A stretch of DNA of 41,813 bases from Pseudomonadota bacterium (GCA_026399375.1 JAPLRD010000193.1:1-41813); one strand, 5' to 3'. Counted from the first letter of the stretch, positions 1 through 9,640 are shown. Translations and numbers: made by a program. The notes: generated by a model not told the origin, from the sequence alone.

Positions 1-1065
1 TCCGTCGTGCCGGTGGTGTCCCTCGCCCTGGGATCGGTCGCCGGACTGGGCTCGGCGCGCGTCGCGGCGAGCCACTACTCGGTCATGGTGAAAGATACCT
101 CGCAACTGTTTGTCGCCGGCCCGCCTGTGGTGGCGCGGGTGGAGAAGAGCTACGAAAAGAACGAACTCGGCGGCAGCGCCATCCACACCCGCAACGGCGC
201 CGTGGACGACGAGGCGGAGAGCGAGACTGAAGCCTTCGCGCGCGCGCGGCGCTTCCTATCCTATTTGCCGAACTCGGTGTATGAACTTTCGCCACGCACG
301 GAGAGCAATGACGATCCGGCGCGCAGCGATCCCTGGTTGATCGAGGCGGTGCCCAAGGATGTGCGCAAGGTCTACAAGATGCGCAGTATCGTCGACTCGC
401 TCGTCGATCGCGATTCATTCTTCGAAATCGGCAGGCTGTGGGGAAGATCCGTGATCACCGGCTTCGCCAGGCTGGACGGCTGGCCAGTTGCGCTGCTTGC
501 GAGCGACCCGTACTTTTATGGCGGCGCGTGGACCGCGCAGGCTTCGGAGAAAGTCACCCGGTTCGTCGATCTGGCCGAAACCTTTCACCTGCCGGTGGTG
601 CATCTGGTGGACATTCCGGGCTTCCTCATCGGTCTCGAAGCCGAGCGCACGGCCACCATACGCTATGGCGTGCGCGCCATGGCCGCCGTGTGCCAGGCGA
701 GCGTTCCCTGGTGCTCGATCATCGTGCGCAAAGTCTTCGGCGTCGCCCGCCCCGCACACCAGAATTCGGGGCGCTACAACGTGCGCTACGTCTGGCCTTC
801 CGGGGAGTGGGGTTCGCTGCCGATCGCGGGCGGCCTGGAGGCTGCGTACAAGGCCGATATCGAGGCGGCAGCCGATCCGAAGGCCAGAATGGCTGAGATT
901 GAAGCGCGCCTGAAGGCGCTTACCTCGCCCTTTCGCAGCGCGGAATCCTTCATCGTGGAGGAGATCATCGATCCGCGCGACACGCGCAGGCTGTTGTGCG
1001 AATTCGCCGAGCTGGCGGCGCCGCTGCGCACGCCGGGCAGGACGGCGTTTGGCATTAGACCCTAG
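1..1065 (+). CDS. Acyl-CoA carboxylase carboxyltransferase (beta) subunit, 5' end cut by window
   Basis: The reading frame is open from base 1, so the true start lies upstream; about 354 residues remain of a family usually 500-540 long. The product resembles the biotin-dependent carboxyltransferase subunit of propionyl-/methylcrotonyl-/geranyl-type acyl-CoA carboxylases, which moves CO2 from carboxybiotin to an acyl-CoA. The C-terminal half carries the family stretch LVDIPGFLIG followed by an Ala-rich helix and IIVRKVFGVARPAHQN, and an N-terminal-domain segment with SQLFVAGPPVV. It converges on the Bug-receptor gene, so it is not in the same transcript as the minus-strand operon next door. 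The substrate cannot be told from the visible part. The biotin carboxylase partner is not in the window. Confidence 0.88.
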   Translation, partial: SVVPVVSLALGSVAGLGSARVAASHYSVMVKDTSQLFVAGPPVVARVEKSYEKNELGGSAIHTRNGAVDDEAESETEAFARARRFLSYLPNSVYELSPRTESNDDPARSDPWLIEAVPKDVRKVYKMRSIVDSLVDRDSFFEIGRLWGRSVITGFARLDGWPVALLASDPYFYGGAWTAQASEKVTRFVDLAETFHLPVVHLVDIPGFLIGLEAERTATIRYGVRAMAAVCQASVPWCSIIVRKVFGVARPAHQNSGRYNVRYVWPSGEWGSLPIAGGLEAAYKADIEAAADPKARMAEIEARLKALTSPFRSAESFIVEEIIDPRDTRRLLCEFAELAAPLRTPGRTAFGIRP

Positions 1066-1178
1066 GACCAGATTGCACCTACCCGGCGCCATCGGATCAT
1101 CAATTTGCGCCAAGGCGCTCCAACTCGTAACCCCGCCTTGCGTTTGCGGTCCGGATCGACGAGCGGAACCGGCGGCGG

Positions 1179-2156
1179 TTACTCAAGTTGCGCTCCGGCA
1201 TCCTTGACGATCTTGGCCCAGCGCGCGATGTCGTTTCGCATGAACACGCCGGATTGCTCAGCCGTGATGGCCATCGCTTCCATGCCGATTGCCGCAAGGC
1301 GCTCCTTTACCTCCGGCTGGGCGAGGATTTTCATTATTTCCGCATTGAGGCGGTCCACGATCTCGACCGGTGTGCGTGCCGGGGCGAGAACGCCGTACCA
1401 GGCTCTCACGTCGAATCCGGCCAATCCCTGCTCGGCGATTGTCGGCAAGTCCGGCAGCGCGGGCGCGCGCTCGGCCGAGGTAACACCGAGCGGAAGCAGT
1501 TTGCCACTGCGGATGTGCTGCAATGCCGTGGGTATGTCGACGAACAGCATCGACACCTGGCCTGACAGGAGATCGGTCATGGCCAGGGCGCTGCCCTTGT
1601 AGGGAACGTGAACCATGTCTACGCCCGACAGCGCCCGGAACAACTCGCCGGAAAGGTGCTGCGAGGTGCCGGTGCCGGCTGAACCGAACGTGAGTTTCTT
1701 GGGATTGGCCTTCCCGTACGCGATGAGTTCCTGCACGCTCTTCGCCGGAACCGACGGACTGACCACCAGCACGTTCTTCTGTATCGCGGCGACGGCGACG
1801 GGTTCGAAGTCTTTCACCGCGTCGAATGGCAGTTTGGCACCGTACAAAGTCACGTTGATGCCATGCGTGGCGCTGGATCCCATCACCAGCGTGTAGCCGT
1901 CTGGCGCGCTTTTCGCGACGTACGTGGTGCCGATGTTGCCGCCCGCCCCGGTGCGGTTCTCCACGATAACCTGCTGCCCGAGGTTCGCCGCTAGGTGCGA
2001 CGCGACGATGCGCGCCAGCGTGTCCAGCGAGCCGCCGGCGGCGAAGGGATTGACGATGCGGATCAGCTTTTGGGGATAAGGCTGCGCGAAGGCGGGAAAG
2101 GCCAGGGTCATCGCCAGAAGGCAGGCTCCGAGACGAAGGATTGTTCTATTGAGCAT
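1179..2156 (-). CDS. Bug/TctC-family periplasmic substrate-binding protein
   Basis: This 325-aa protein begins with a signal peptide (basic MLNRTILRLG, hydrophobic core, cleavage near AFAQ at about residue 24). It then reads YPQKLIRIVNPFAAGG, the start of the mature Bug fold, and later has ENRTGAGGNIG, SAPDGYTL and the HVPYKGSA motif. Bug proteins bind carboxylates or other small organic acids in the periplasm and usually feed a TctAB membrane pair. No tctA or tctB is present, so this is an orphan receptor, as is common in Burkholderiales. It is the last gene of the minus-strand operon, 86 bp downstream of the acyl-CoA dehydrogenase, and probably delivers or senses the acid degraded by that operon. 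Ligand unknown. Confidence 0.9.
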   Translation of the reverse strand: MLNRTILRLGACLLAMTLAFPAFAQPYPQKLIRIVNPFAAGGSLDTLARIVASHLAANLGQQVIVENRTGAGGNIGTTYVAKSAPDGYTLVMGSSATHGINVTLYGAKLPFDAVKDFEPVAVAAIQKNVLVVSPSVPAKSVQELIAYGKANPKKLTFGSAGTGTSQHLSGELFRALSGVDMVHVPYKGSALAMTDLLSGQVSMLFVDIPTALQHIRSGKLLPLGVTSAERAPALPDLPTIAEQGLAGFDVRAWYGVLAPARTPVEIVDRLNAEIMKILAQPEVKERLAAIGMEAMAITAEQSGVFMRNDIARWAKIVKDAGAQLE

Positions 2157-2242
2157 GATGGATTGTCGTCCTCTGGTTTATGTAATGTCGGTACTAAGGC
2201 GGCGTGCGGCCGTTGGCGGTCAGGTCATCCGCACCTGGTTCT

Positions 2243-3388
2243 TTACAGCCCCATCTGCTTTGCGATTATGGTCCTTTGGATTTCGGAACTTCCGGCGCCT
2301 ATCATGCCGATGCGCGAATCGCGGAAGAACAGTTCCATGTCGTATTCCTTCATCACGCCATATCCTCCCATGATCTGCACGCCCTCATTGGCTATGGCGA
2401 ATATCGCTTCCGACGCATACAGTTTCGCGATCGACATTTCCTTGAAGCAGGGCAGTCCCTCCTTGAGCATCCATGCCACACGGTAACTCAGGAGGCGGGC
2501 GACATCCGCCTTTATCTGCATGTCGGCGAACTTGTGCTGGATGGCCTGAAACTTGGAAATCGGCTTGCCGAACTGGATCCGCTCTTTGGCGTAGCCAGCC
2601 GCATAGTCTATGATCGCCTGGGAAGTTCCGGCATACATCATCGCTACGCTCAATCTTTCGATGCCGAGGCCCTTGTTCAGGTTTGCCCAGCCTTCGTTCA
2701 GCTTTCCCATGATGTTCTCTCCGGGAACCCTGACATTCTTGAAGGTTACTTCGTTGGTGTGAGTCGCGGCCCTGCCCATCTGCTTTAGCGGCCTGATTTC
2801 GAGCCCCGGAGATTTCGCGTCAACAAGGAAAATGGTGATTCCATCGTGCTTCCTCGCCGCATCGCGCCTGGTACGGGTGACGGTGATGATATAGTCCGCG
2901 ACGTGGGCGCAGGTGATGAACATCTTGGTGCCGTTCAGGATGAAGTGGTCGCCGTCCTCCGCGGCAAAGAGTTCCACGGAAGCGGCGTCGGATCCGACAT
3001 TCGGCTCGCTCAGGGCGAATGAGAGCTTGCACTTTCCGCTGATGATGCGCGGCAGGAAATATTCCCGCTGCGATTCCGTTCCATAGGTAAGGATGTTGTA
3101 GCCCCCCAGGATGACGGTAGTGAAATAGGACACTCCCGCCGCATACCAGGCGTAGCTTGCCTCCTCCAGGAAGATCGCCAACTCTACGGGTCCCATGCCT
3201 GCGCCGCCGTACTTTTCCGGGAAGGGAATTCCCATCCATCCCTGTTTGACCATGTTGTCGTAAAGTTCGATGGGGAAGCGCTCGTTCTCGCTCGAATCCC
3301 TGATGTACTCCCTGGTGCACTCATTTTTCATGAACCGGCGGATGGATTCCCTGAGCATGCGCTGCTCTTCCGTAAATCCGAATTCCAT
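2243..3388 (-). CDS. Acyl-CoA dehydrogenase family protein
   Basis: A 381-aa FAD flavoprotein of ordinary family length. It starts MEFGFTEEQRMLRESIRRF, typical of the N-terminal helical domain, has FALSEPNVGSDAAS and ITCAHVADY (flavin/substrate region), and ends with the C-terminal helical domain GGYGVMKEYDMELFFRDSRI. A GGGAG Shine-Dalgarno 7 nt before the ATG supports the start. It should oxidise an acyl-CoA to the 2-enoyl-CoA, passing electrons to ETF. Near the C-terminus, where many family members have YEG with the catalytic Glu, the sequence is IGAGSSEIQR, so the base may lie elsewhere, as in subfamilies such as isovaleryl-CoA dehydrogenase. It lies between the GntR gene and the Bug receptor in one operon; the substrate is unknown. 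Confidence 0.92.
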   Translation of the reverse strand: MEFGFTEEQRMLRESIRRFMKNECTREYIRDSSENERFPIELYDNMVKQGWMGIPFPEKYGGAGMGPVELAIFLEEASYAWYAAGVSYFTTVILGGYNILTYGTESQREYFLPRIISGKCKLSFALSEPNVGSDAASVELFAAEDGDHFILNGTKMFITCAHVADYIITVTRTRRDAARKHDGITIFLVDAKSPGLEIRPLKQMGRAATHTNEVTFKNVRVPGENIMGKLNEGWANLNKGLGIERLSVAMMYAGTSQAIIDYAAGYAKERIQFGKPISKFQAIQHKFADMQIKADVARLLSYRVAWMLKEGLPCFKEMSIAKLYASEAIFAIANEGVQIMGGYGVMKEYDMELFFRDSRIGMIGAGSSEIQRTIIAKQMGL

Positions 3389-3437
3389 TATTTTCTCCCG
3401 TATAGAGGTTGCGGCGAAATGGGTTCAGGTTCTGTCG

Positions 3438-4196
3438 TCACAACTCTCGACGGAGTTTTTGGACGTAGCGAAACCGATCCCCGGGGTAGACGCTTATGAC
3501 TGCGTACAGGGTGCGGTTGTCTTCCCCGCAAAAGCGATGGAGAACCCGCAGTGCCGGACTGCCCGCAGGCGCGTCGAGTATGTCCGCCATGGCCTTCGGC
3601 AGCAGGCAGGCGCCGATGTCCTGGGCGATTTGCGTAATCGATTCGCCATGGGCTTTTTCGATAAGCGCGTAAACCGGCCCGGGCTTGAGGCCGATTTTCG
3701 GAACGACGCTTCTAAATTCCGGGCGAAGATAGTATTCCGTCCAGGAAATGGGCAGCTTCGTTTTTGAGGAGATGCGATACGCAGACACCCTAATCCAGGG
3801 CTCCTTTTCACCGCACTGGAGGTCGTTGCAAAGCACGGAATCCGATAGCACATCTTCGGTTTGACTGGGGCGAACAAGAGTGGCGTCGATGAACCGAAGG
3901 AGGTCGGGGATGCTGCCGCCGGAGACGTTGTACTTGAGGCGGTTCGCTTTGGCGATCACCACGGTTCCGACTTTCGGCTTGCGCGACAGGTAGCCTCTTT
4001 CTTGCAGATAGGACAAGGCCGAGCGTGCCGTAAAGCGGCTGACGGCAAACTGCAGGCTCAACTCGGCTTCGGTTGGAAGCTGGCTTCCTATGGGATATGT
4101 TTCAGCTTCGATGGCCTCCCTGAGTTGCCTGGCCATTTCGAGATAACGGGGGTTCCGCGCTGTCTTGGCGCCGCGGTGCGTACTAATTCGGGTCAC
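3438..4196 (-). CDS. GntR-family transcriptional regulator with UTRA ligand domain
   Basis: 252 aa. The first 85 residues form a winged helix-turn-helix of the GntR type (LPTEAELSLQFAVSRFTARS, then ERGYLSRKPKVGTVV in the wing). Residues about 100-245 look like a UTRA/HutC effector domain, including RISSKTKLPISWTEYY and a C-terminal VYPGDRFRY strand. The start is a GTG with GGAG 7 nt upstream. It lies 12 bp after the acyl-CoA ligase and 49 bp before the acyl-CoA dehydrogenase, so it is embedded in the operon it probably controls. HutC/DasR-type members bind sites close to TGGTCTAGACCA, and two such sites lie at the head of this operon (9651-9680). The effector is probably the acid or CoA ester handled by the operon; this is inference. 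Confidence 0.9.
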   Translation of the reverse strand: MTRISTHRGAKTARNPRYLEMARQLREAIEAETYPIGSQLPTEAELSLQFAVSRFTARSALSYLQERGYLSRKPKVGTVVIAKANRLKYNVSGGSIPDLLRFIDATLVRPSQTEDVLSDSVLCNDLQCGEKEPWIRVSAYRISSKTKLPISWTEYYLRPEFRSVVPKIGLKPGPVYALIEKAHGESITQIAQDIGACLLPKAMADILDAPAGSPALRVLHRFCGEDNRTLYAVISVYPGDRFRYVQKLRREL

Positions 4197-4208
4197 CGGA
4201 ATTCTCCA

Positions 4209-6341
4209 TTACTTGCGCCGTATCATGACTGCGTCCACCGCTACAACCCCCTGTCCCTCGGGCAGTACGATCAGCGGATTGACGTCCATCTCATCCAGGA
4301 ATTCGGCGTGCTTGGCTGCGAACTGGGACAGCCGCACCATGGCATGCACCAGCGCGTTCTCGTCGGCGCGTGCTTGTCCCCGATAACCGCGCAGCAGGGT
4401 CGCCGCGCGCGTGAGGCCGATGAGGGTCTGCGCGCCCTCGGGGCTCAAGGGACATCTGCCGAACGCCACGTCGCTGAACAACTCTACGGCGACGCCGCCC
4501 AGACCGAACATCAGCATCGGACCGAATTGCGGGTCGCGTTTGATACCCAACACCACTTCCACACCCTTGCCGGCCATTTTTTCGACCAGAAACCCGCGCA
4601 GGGGAGGGCCGCCGGGACACTGCGCCATGCGCTTGGCGGCCGAGCGCGCGCCTTCCGCGGAGCCAAGATCGAGCGCCACCAGACCGAGTTCACTCTTGTG
4701 CATGACGCCATCCGCCAGACCTTTTACCACCACCGGGAAGCCGAGCCCGGAGGCTATGGCCGCGACGTCATTTTCGCAGACAGCCATGCCAAAGGGGGGC
4801 ACCGGGATGCCCAACCGGGACAGCACTTCCTTGGAACGCAGCTCGTCTATGACCTCGCCATCCGGCAAGTCCGGCAGGTCGCGTCCGTGCCGCCCGGGCG
4901 CGACCACGGTCTTGTACGCCGTGCGGGCAGCAGATATGGTTCGAACCGCCGCGCGCAGGCTCCTCAGTACCGGAATGCCGAGCGTGCGGGCGCGGCCGAA
5001 ACCCGCCTCCTCGGGGTAGCCGGAGAGTGGGATGATGGCCGCCGGCTTGCCGCATTCCTGGAAAATATCCAGCGCCTGGTCCAGCATCATTTTCGAGCGC
5101 TCGTCCCGCGGGGCTCCCACGCCGACCCACAACACCGCTTCCACATTGTCGTCCAGAGCCGCTATGGCCAGAGCCTTGCGCGGCAAGTCTGGATCTGAAA
5201 ACACACCTCCGCCCACATCGAACGGATTGCTTGCGGTCGTATAGCCGGGAAGAATCGGTTTCAGGCTGGTCAATGTGGCTTCCGTCAACGGTGGCAAAGT
5301 CAATCCAGCGGTGCTGCACTCGTCGGCGATGATGGAGGCAGCGCCTCCGGAAAGGGTGAATACGAGAAGCTTTCCCTCGCGCACGGGACTCTTCTTTGCC
5401 CACGACGCCAGTAGCGAAGCTGTCGGCATCAAGTCCTCCGGCTCATCCACACGGACGATGCCGTGCTCCCGGCAGACGGCGGAGAATACCTCGTCGGATC
5501 CCGCCAGCGCACCGGTGTGCGACTTGACTGCGATTCGCCCCAGCTCCGACGCTCCTGCCTTGAACGCCACAACGGGCTTGCCCTGCTCTCGCGCAAGGCG
5601 CGCTGCCGCGACGAAGCGGCCCGGTTCCCTGACGCCTTCGATCATCAGCGCTAGAACGCTTACATCGGGGTCATGGACCATATGCTCCATGATTTCTTCC
5701 AGCCCGACGTCCATGGCGTTGCCTACGTGCGCGAACAGTGCCAGGTCCGCGCCCATGTCCTCGCCATTCAGGATGATGCCCCCCAGCATGGCTCCACTCT
5801 GCGTGACCAGGCCGATGCGCCCGCGCCGCGGGAAGCTGATCGACTCGAACGAACTGTTGTAAGCCAGAGACATCCCTATCGCCGGGTTTCCCGAACCCAG
5901 GCAATTTGGTCCGAGCAGTCTCATGCGCGAGCCGTGCATAAGCAGGCGCAGACGCGCCGCCCGGGATTCGCCTTCTGCGGTTCCGGTCTCTTCCCAACCC
6001 GAGCTGCACGCGATTACCGCGCGAACGCCTGCCGCCTTGCATGCCGCCACAGCGTCCAGCGTGGCCTCAGCGCTCAGGGCTATCATCGCCAGATCGACGG
6101 GCTCGGGTATTTCGGTCAATGAGGCGTGACAGGCCACTCCAAACAGGGTCTTGTGCTTTGGATTGATCGGATAGAGTCCGCCCTTGAATCCCAGTCTGAC
6201 GCAATTGCGCAGGCCGCGCGAGGCAGGTGCCGTGCTGCGTTCCGAAGCACCGATGAAGGCGATTGATCGCGGTTGGAACAGCGCGTCCAGACCTCGGACA
6301 GCCATTTTCTTCGCAGCGGTTGGATCTTCCTTCGAATGCAT
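4209..6341 (-). CDS. ADP-forming acetate--CoA ligase family protein (fused alpha/beta)
   Basis: A 710-aa single-chain NDP-forming acyl-CoA synthetase. Domain order: CoA-binding Rossmann domain (about 20-150, PRSIAFIGASE), succinyl-CoA-ligase-like flavodoxin domains (about 160-460, GLVTQSGAMLGG), then an ATP-grasp domain (about 490-700, EVLSRLGIPVPP, FPVVVKG). KSHTGALAGSD contains the His position that is phosphorylated in this enzyme class. It should activate a carboxylic acid to its CoA thioester with ATP giving ADP and Pi, or run in reverse to make ATP. A GGAGAGG Shine-Dalgarno precedes the ATG. It lies 33 bp after the MBL-fold gene and 12 bp before gntR, so it probably supplies the CoA ester for the dehydrogenase of the same operon. 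Related proteins use many acids; the substrate is not readable. Confidence 0.9.
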   Translation of the reverse strand: MHSKEDPTAAKKMAVRGLDALFQPRSIAFIGASERSTAPASRGLRNCVRLGFKGGLYPINPKHKTLFGVACHASLTEIPEPVDLAMIALSAEATLDAVAACKAAGVRAVIACSSGWEETGTAEGESRAARLRLLMHGSRMRLLGPNCLGSGNPAIGMSLAYNSSFESISFPRRGRIGLVTQSGAMLGGIILNGEDMGADLALFAHVGNAMDVGLEEIMEHMVHDPDVSVLALMIEGVREPGRFVAAARLAREQGKPVVAFKAGASELGRIAVKSHTGALAGSDEVFSAVCREHGIVRVDEPEDLMPTASLLASWAKKSPVREGKLLVFTLSGGAASIIADECSTAGLTLPPLTEATLTSLKPILPGYTTASNPFDVGGGVFSDPDLPRKALAIAALDDNVEAVLWVGVGAPRDERSKMMLDQALDIFQECGKPAAIIPLSGYPEEAGFGRARTLGIPVLRSLRAAVRTISAARTAYKTVVAPGRHGRDLPDLPDGEVIDELRSKEVLSRLGIPVPPFGMAVCENDVAAIASGLGFPVVVKGLADGVMHKSELGLVALDLGSAEGARSAAKRMAQCPGGPPLRGFLVEKMAGKGVEVVLGIKRDPQFGPMLMFGLGGVAVELFSDVAFGRCPLSPEGAQTLIGLTRAATLLRGYRGQARADENALVHAMVRLSQFAAKHAEFLDEMDVNPLIVLPEGQGVVAVDAVMIRRK

Positions 6342-6374
6342 TGGTCGCCTCTCCAGATTGGGTCTTGCACTTGA

Positions 6375-7442
6375 TCAGGCAGCCAAGTAACGCCTCGCTC
6401 CATGCTCGTCCAGCGCCGAGCTCAGAGCGCCACGCCCCTCCAGGTAATTTAGATGAGCGACACCTTCCCCCAGGCCAAAGCCGAGTTCTTCATTGCGCAA
6501 AGGCCGTCCGAACAAGGCGGGAAGAGCTTCGAAGCAGGTCATGGGTCTTGCGCATGCGTCAGCAAGGTGGCCAAGGCGCTCATCGTGGTGGTGCCTGAAT
6601 TCAATCACCCTTTGCACCAGTCCGCGGAACGGCTGTTTATGCGAGGGCAGAACCAGCGGATCGCCGCCCAGGCTCATGAACTTGCCCAGGGAATCCAGGA
6701 ACGACTGCAGAGGATTCTGGTCTCCCCCGGGCCAGACCGCTATGTTGGGCGTGATTTCCGGCAGTATCTGGTCGCCGCTGATCAGAACATCGGCACTTGC
6801 GTCATACAGGCTCAGGTGCTCGGGGGAATGTCCGCGTCCGATTATCGGGCGCCATGACTTGCGCCCCAGCAGAACGGGTTCTTCCAAGTTGACGAGCGCG
6901 ACCTTGTCCGGCAACGGTTGAACATGCTTTGAGTAGCGCGGCATGCGCTGCAACAACCATGAGACGAGGTCCTCGGGCAGGCCATGTTCCCGCCAGAAGG
7001 CCATGCGCTCGGACACGATATCCCGGGTGGGGTCGGAGTAGCGTCCCGCCACGGCGTGCTCTCCCGCCGTGATCGACATGGGCGCATCGAAGCGTCGTGA
7101 CAGCCAGCCTGCGAGCCCGATATGGTCCGGATGATGATGCGTCACCAGTATGCGGCGCACGGGCCGGCCGCCGAGCAATGGCGATGCCAGCGCGGCATCC
7201 CACGCCTGGCGCGCGGCCTCGCAGTCCACGCCGCAGTCGATCAGGGCCCAGCCGTCGCCTTCGTCGAGCAAGTAGGTATTGATGTGGTTCAGAGCGAAGG
7301 GCAAAGGCAGGCGCAGGAGGACGATGCCTTCGGCCATCAGTGCAGGCTCGGCAACGCGAATTTCAGTTTCGACATACCGGATCGGCGGATGTTCGCCGAT
7401 TTCGGCAGGCTCCTCTGGCGGAACGCTGCCCGGATTTCTCAT
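6375..7442 (-). CDS. Metallo-beta-lactamase-fold hydrolase
   Basis: 355 aa. The zinc-site motif HxHxDH is intact at residues 102-107 (THHHPDH), followed by GHSPEHLS and SGDQIL, which carry further metal ligands in this fold. The C-terminal third (SHKQPFRG, then an HHH-containing helix) resembles glyoxalase-II-like or thioesterase-like members. Such enzymes often cleave thioesters or lactones. In this operon, with a CoA ligase, dehydrogenase and decarboxylase, a CoA-thioester or lactone hydrolase is a reasonable guess but no more. No strong ribosome site lies before the ATG at 7442, and an internal Met at residue 36 is an alternative start. Confidence 0.87.
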   Translation of the reverse strand: MRNPGSVPPEEPAEIGEHPPIRYVETEIRVAEPALMAEGIVLLRLPLPFALNHINTYLLDEGDGWALIDCGVDCEAARQAWDAALASPLLGGRPVRRILVTHHHPDHIGLAGWLSRRFDAPMSITAGEHAVAGRYSDPTRDIVSERMAFWREHGLPEDLVSWLLQRMPRYSKHVQPLPDKVALVNLEEPVLLGRKSWRPIIGRGHSPEHLSLYDASADVLISGDQILPEITPNIAVWPGGDQNPLQSFLDSLGKFMSLGGDPLVLPSHKQPFRGLVQRVIEFRHHHDERLGHLADACARPMTCFEALPALFGRPLRNEELGFGLGEGVAHLNYLEGRGALSSALDEHGARRYLAA

Positions 7443-7517
7443 GACGCGCGCACCCGTGATCTCCTGGTGCGATGGACGGCAAGCCCAGCCAGGACCTGCC
7501 GAGCCTGGCCGCGCCGG

Positions 7518-7937
7518 TTACTTGACATTGACTTTGAAGCTCACTTGTCCCCAGCTGCCGTTGCAGAATCCTGCATCCTGGCAACTGAATCTGTTGAACC
7601 ACATGCCATCCGGGTCCAGGCCTTCCGCGATGCGGTCATGCGCCATCGCGGCATGGATGGTCATCGGCGCCACCGCATAAATGCAGACATTGCTGCTCTT
7701 CACCACGCCCGCGGCCGAAACCTCGATGGTGTCGCCGCACTTGAAGCCGGCCGCACATCCATGGCTGGCGACCACTTCTGCTACGATCGTCTTTCGATTG
7801 GCCTGGCCCAATGCCTCGGCCGCCTTCCGGCGGCGGGGATCGGCCTTGAACTCCTCCATTTCCCGATCGCTATATCCCATGTTCTGCTGGAATTTCGCCC
7901 AGTTGAACGGCTTTGCTTTCTCGCCCGCGTCGTTCAT
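7518..7937 (-). CDS. TIGR04076-family small protein
   Basis: A 139-aa protein with conserved cysteines in HGCAAGFKCGDTIEV, SSNVCIYAV and SCQDAGFCNGSWGQV. This pattern (Cys-rich, GD-containing beta protein with a paired C-terminal Cys segment) matches the small uncharacterised TIGR04076 family. The family has no assigned reaction that I know of; conserved cysteines suggest metal binding or redox. It lies 137 bp after ubiD and 75 bp before the MBL-fold gene, in the same direction, so it is probably co-transcribed with the decarboxylase. There is no signal peptide or membrane segment. Family assignment is by remembered motif pattern only. Confidence 0.72.
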   Translation of the reverse strand: MNDAGEKAKPFNWAKFQQNMGYSDREMEEFKADPRRRKAAEALGQANRKTIVAEVVASHGCAAGFKCGDTIEVSAAGVVKSSNVCIYAVAPMTIHAAMAHDRIAEGLDPDGMWFNRFSCQDAGFCNGSWGQVSFKVNVK

Positions 7938-8074
7938 GCATCACCCCTATCTTCAAATTGGAACTGGCAGCTGACAGCAGCCACTGCTTGCTCCGTCCGC
8001 CTCTGCCCCCTGCGCTTCAAACCATCGAACAATGTGCCTCAAATCGCGCAGCCGTGCGCAGCGGCGCGTTTCCG

Positions 8075-9547
8075 TCAATACCCGCGGCGCAGCATTGACT
8101 TGAGGTAATCGCTTTGCTGGCTGCGTACCCGGTCCACCTCGGCGGAAGACAGCCAGTCGGTGAGGTTCACCGTGGCAAAGGATCCGCGCTCATATCGATC
8201 GCGCAGTTTGAAGGAAGCCGTGGCGTCGAAGGCGATCTTCCGGCCTGTTCCTGCCGCATCCCCTTCTGCCAACATGCCGCTTACCTTCGCCTTGGGTGTG
8301 ATCATGATGTCGTTGCTCAGATCTGTGCGGGTTATCAAGGCCCACAGCACTTCGTCCGAATTCATGAGATCGATGTCGTGGTCGACAGCGATGACCCATC
8401 CCATGTCCGAGTGTGCCGACAGCGCGCCAAACAGCAGATTGGTCTGTACACCTTCGTCGCGAAAGCCCTTGCGATTGATGCGAAGCACGACGCCGAGACA
8501 GCCGCGCATTCCCGGCAGGACATAGCAGGTGTCGAAGACCTTGGGACTTATGCGCCTGCAGGCGTCGAAGATCGACGCCTCGGCGGGCATCGCCATCAGG
8601 CTTGTCGTTTCCGCATTGATGGCGAGGGGTGCCCAGTAGATGAAGTCGCGCCGATGGGTGATGGCGGTGATCTTGAATTCCCATACTCGCCAGGCGCGCC
8701 CCATGTAGCCCCCGGCCTCCGGCATCATGGCTTTGACGCCGTCCTGGCCCGAATCCTCCTCGGAGACCAGGCGGTCAGTGTCGATGTAGCCCTCCAGCAC
8801 CAATTCGGCGTCGGCGAAACCCCAGGCGCCCGGTTGCGTCCGCGACGCCACGTAGCGGACAGCTTCGCCCTGAATGGCCCCGGCAAAGCCGAGTTCGTCG
8901 TAGCCAAGGGGCGTCAGCGTCTGCTGGGTGCTGCCCGAGCATGCCAGCAAGGTTGCCGGCCCGGCGCCGATGTTCACCGTCACCGGCACCTTGTTCTGGC
9001 CTTGCTTGCGGAACTTCCTGACGATCTCGAGCAGGTGTCTTCCGGCCTGGATCGTGATGCAGGTCGAGTCCGGGCCCAGCACCCGCATCCGGTGATAGGA
9101 ACTGTTGAAGTCGCCGGTTTCGGGGTCACGCGCGAATACGATGCCGCCGGTGATCACGTAGCCCGCGTCCTGCGCCGTCTGCTTGGTGATCGGGACCGTT
9201 TCCAGGACGTTGATGTTCCTGGTCACGACTTCCTGCTGGCTCGGCGCATCCGTGATTTCCACCGGCGCGACCGGGCGCGCGGCGGCATCGGCGAGAAAGC
9301 GGGGCAGGTATTCCGCCGCGACGCCGCACCAGGCGGCGATGCGCGAGCGGTCGCTGAAGATGTTGGAAATCACGCGACGACCCGGATAATTCTTGACCTT
9401 GTCGAACAGCATGACAGGACCCATGTCTGTGGCGCGCACCACGGCCGCCAATTCCAGCACCGGATCGACTTCGCGCTGGACTCGAATCAAATCATGATCT
9501 TTTTCTACGCGCTCCAGAAGGGAGCGGATGTCCGTTATTCCTTTCAT
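8075..9547 (-). CDS. UbiD-family (prenylated-FMN) decarboxylase
   Basis: 490 aa, the usual length of UbiD/AroY/FDC-type reversible decarboxylases, which use prenylated FMN to (de)carboxylate aromatic or alpha,beta-unsaturated acids. Family features seen include MLFDKVKNYPGRRVISN near residue 43, the ITGGIVFARDPETG segment, ITIQAGRHL and HSDMGWVIAVDHDIDLMNSDE towards the C-terminus. AAGGA stands about 8 nt before the ATG. It is the first gene of the seven-gene minus-strand operon and divergent from the TPP enzyme. No ubiX-like flavin prenyltransferase gene lies in the window, so the cofactor must come from elsewhere. Substrate unknown; ubiquinone synthesis is unlikely in this catabolic setting. 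Confidence 0.9.
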   Translation of the reverse strand: MKGITDIRSLLERVEKDHDLIRVQREVDPVLELAAVVRATDMGPVMLFDKVKNYPGRRVISNIFSDRSRIAAWCGVAAEYLPRFLADAAARPVAPVEITDAPSQQEVVTRNINVLETVPITKQTAQDAGYVITGGIVFARDPETGDFNSSYHRMRVLGPDSTCITIQAGRHLLEIVRKFRKQGQNKVPVTVNIGAGPATLLACSGSTQQTLTPLGYDELGFAGAIQGEAVRYVASRTQPGAWGFADAELVLEGYIDTDRLVSEEDSGQDGVKAMMPEAGGYMGRAWRVWEFKITAITHRRDFIYWAPLAINAETTSLMAMPAEASIFDACRRISPKVFDTCYVLPGMRGCLGVVLRINRKGFRDEGVQTNLLFGALSAHSDMGWVIAVDHDIDLMNSDEVLWALITRTDLSNDIMITPKAKVSGMLAEGDAAGTGRKIAFDATASFKLRDRYERGSFATVNLTDWLSSAEVDRVRSQQSDYLKSMLRRGY

Positions 9548-9640
9548 GTGTTCATCCTTGCAAGTGGTTCAGGCAGATGGCAGTGCCGGTCATTTCGCGC
9601 AGCACGACAACCGCTATCCTCGTTGCATGACCGGCGCGAG

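Noticed and set aside
1066-1178. Terminator in the convergent gap between the carboxylase and Bug genes
   Set aside because: I found no convincing stem with a T-run there.
3861-5198. 445-codon plus-strand open frame opposite the ligase and gntR genes
   Set aside because: It spans two real genes on the other strand and has no protein-family features.
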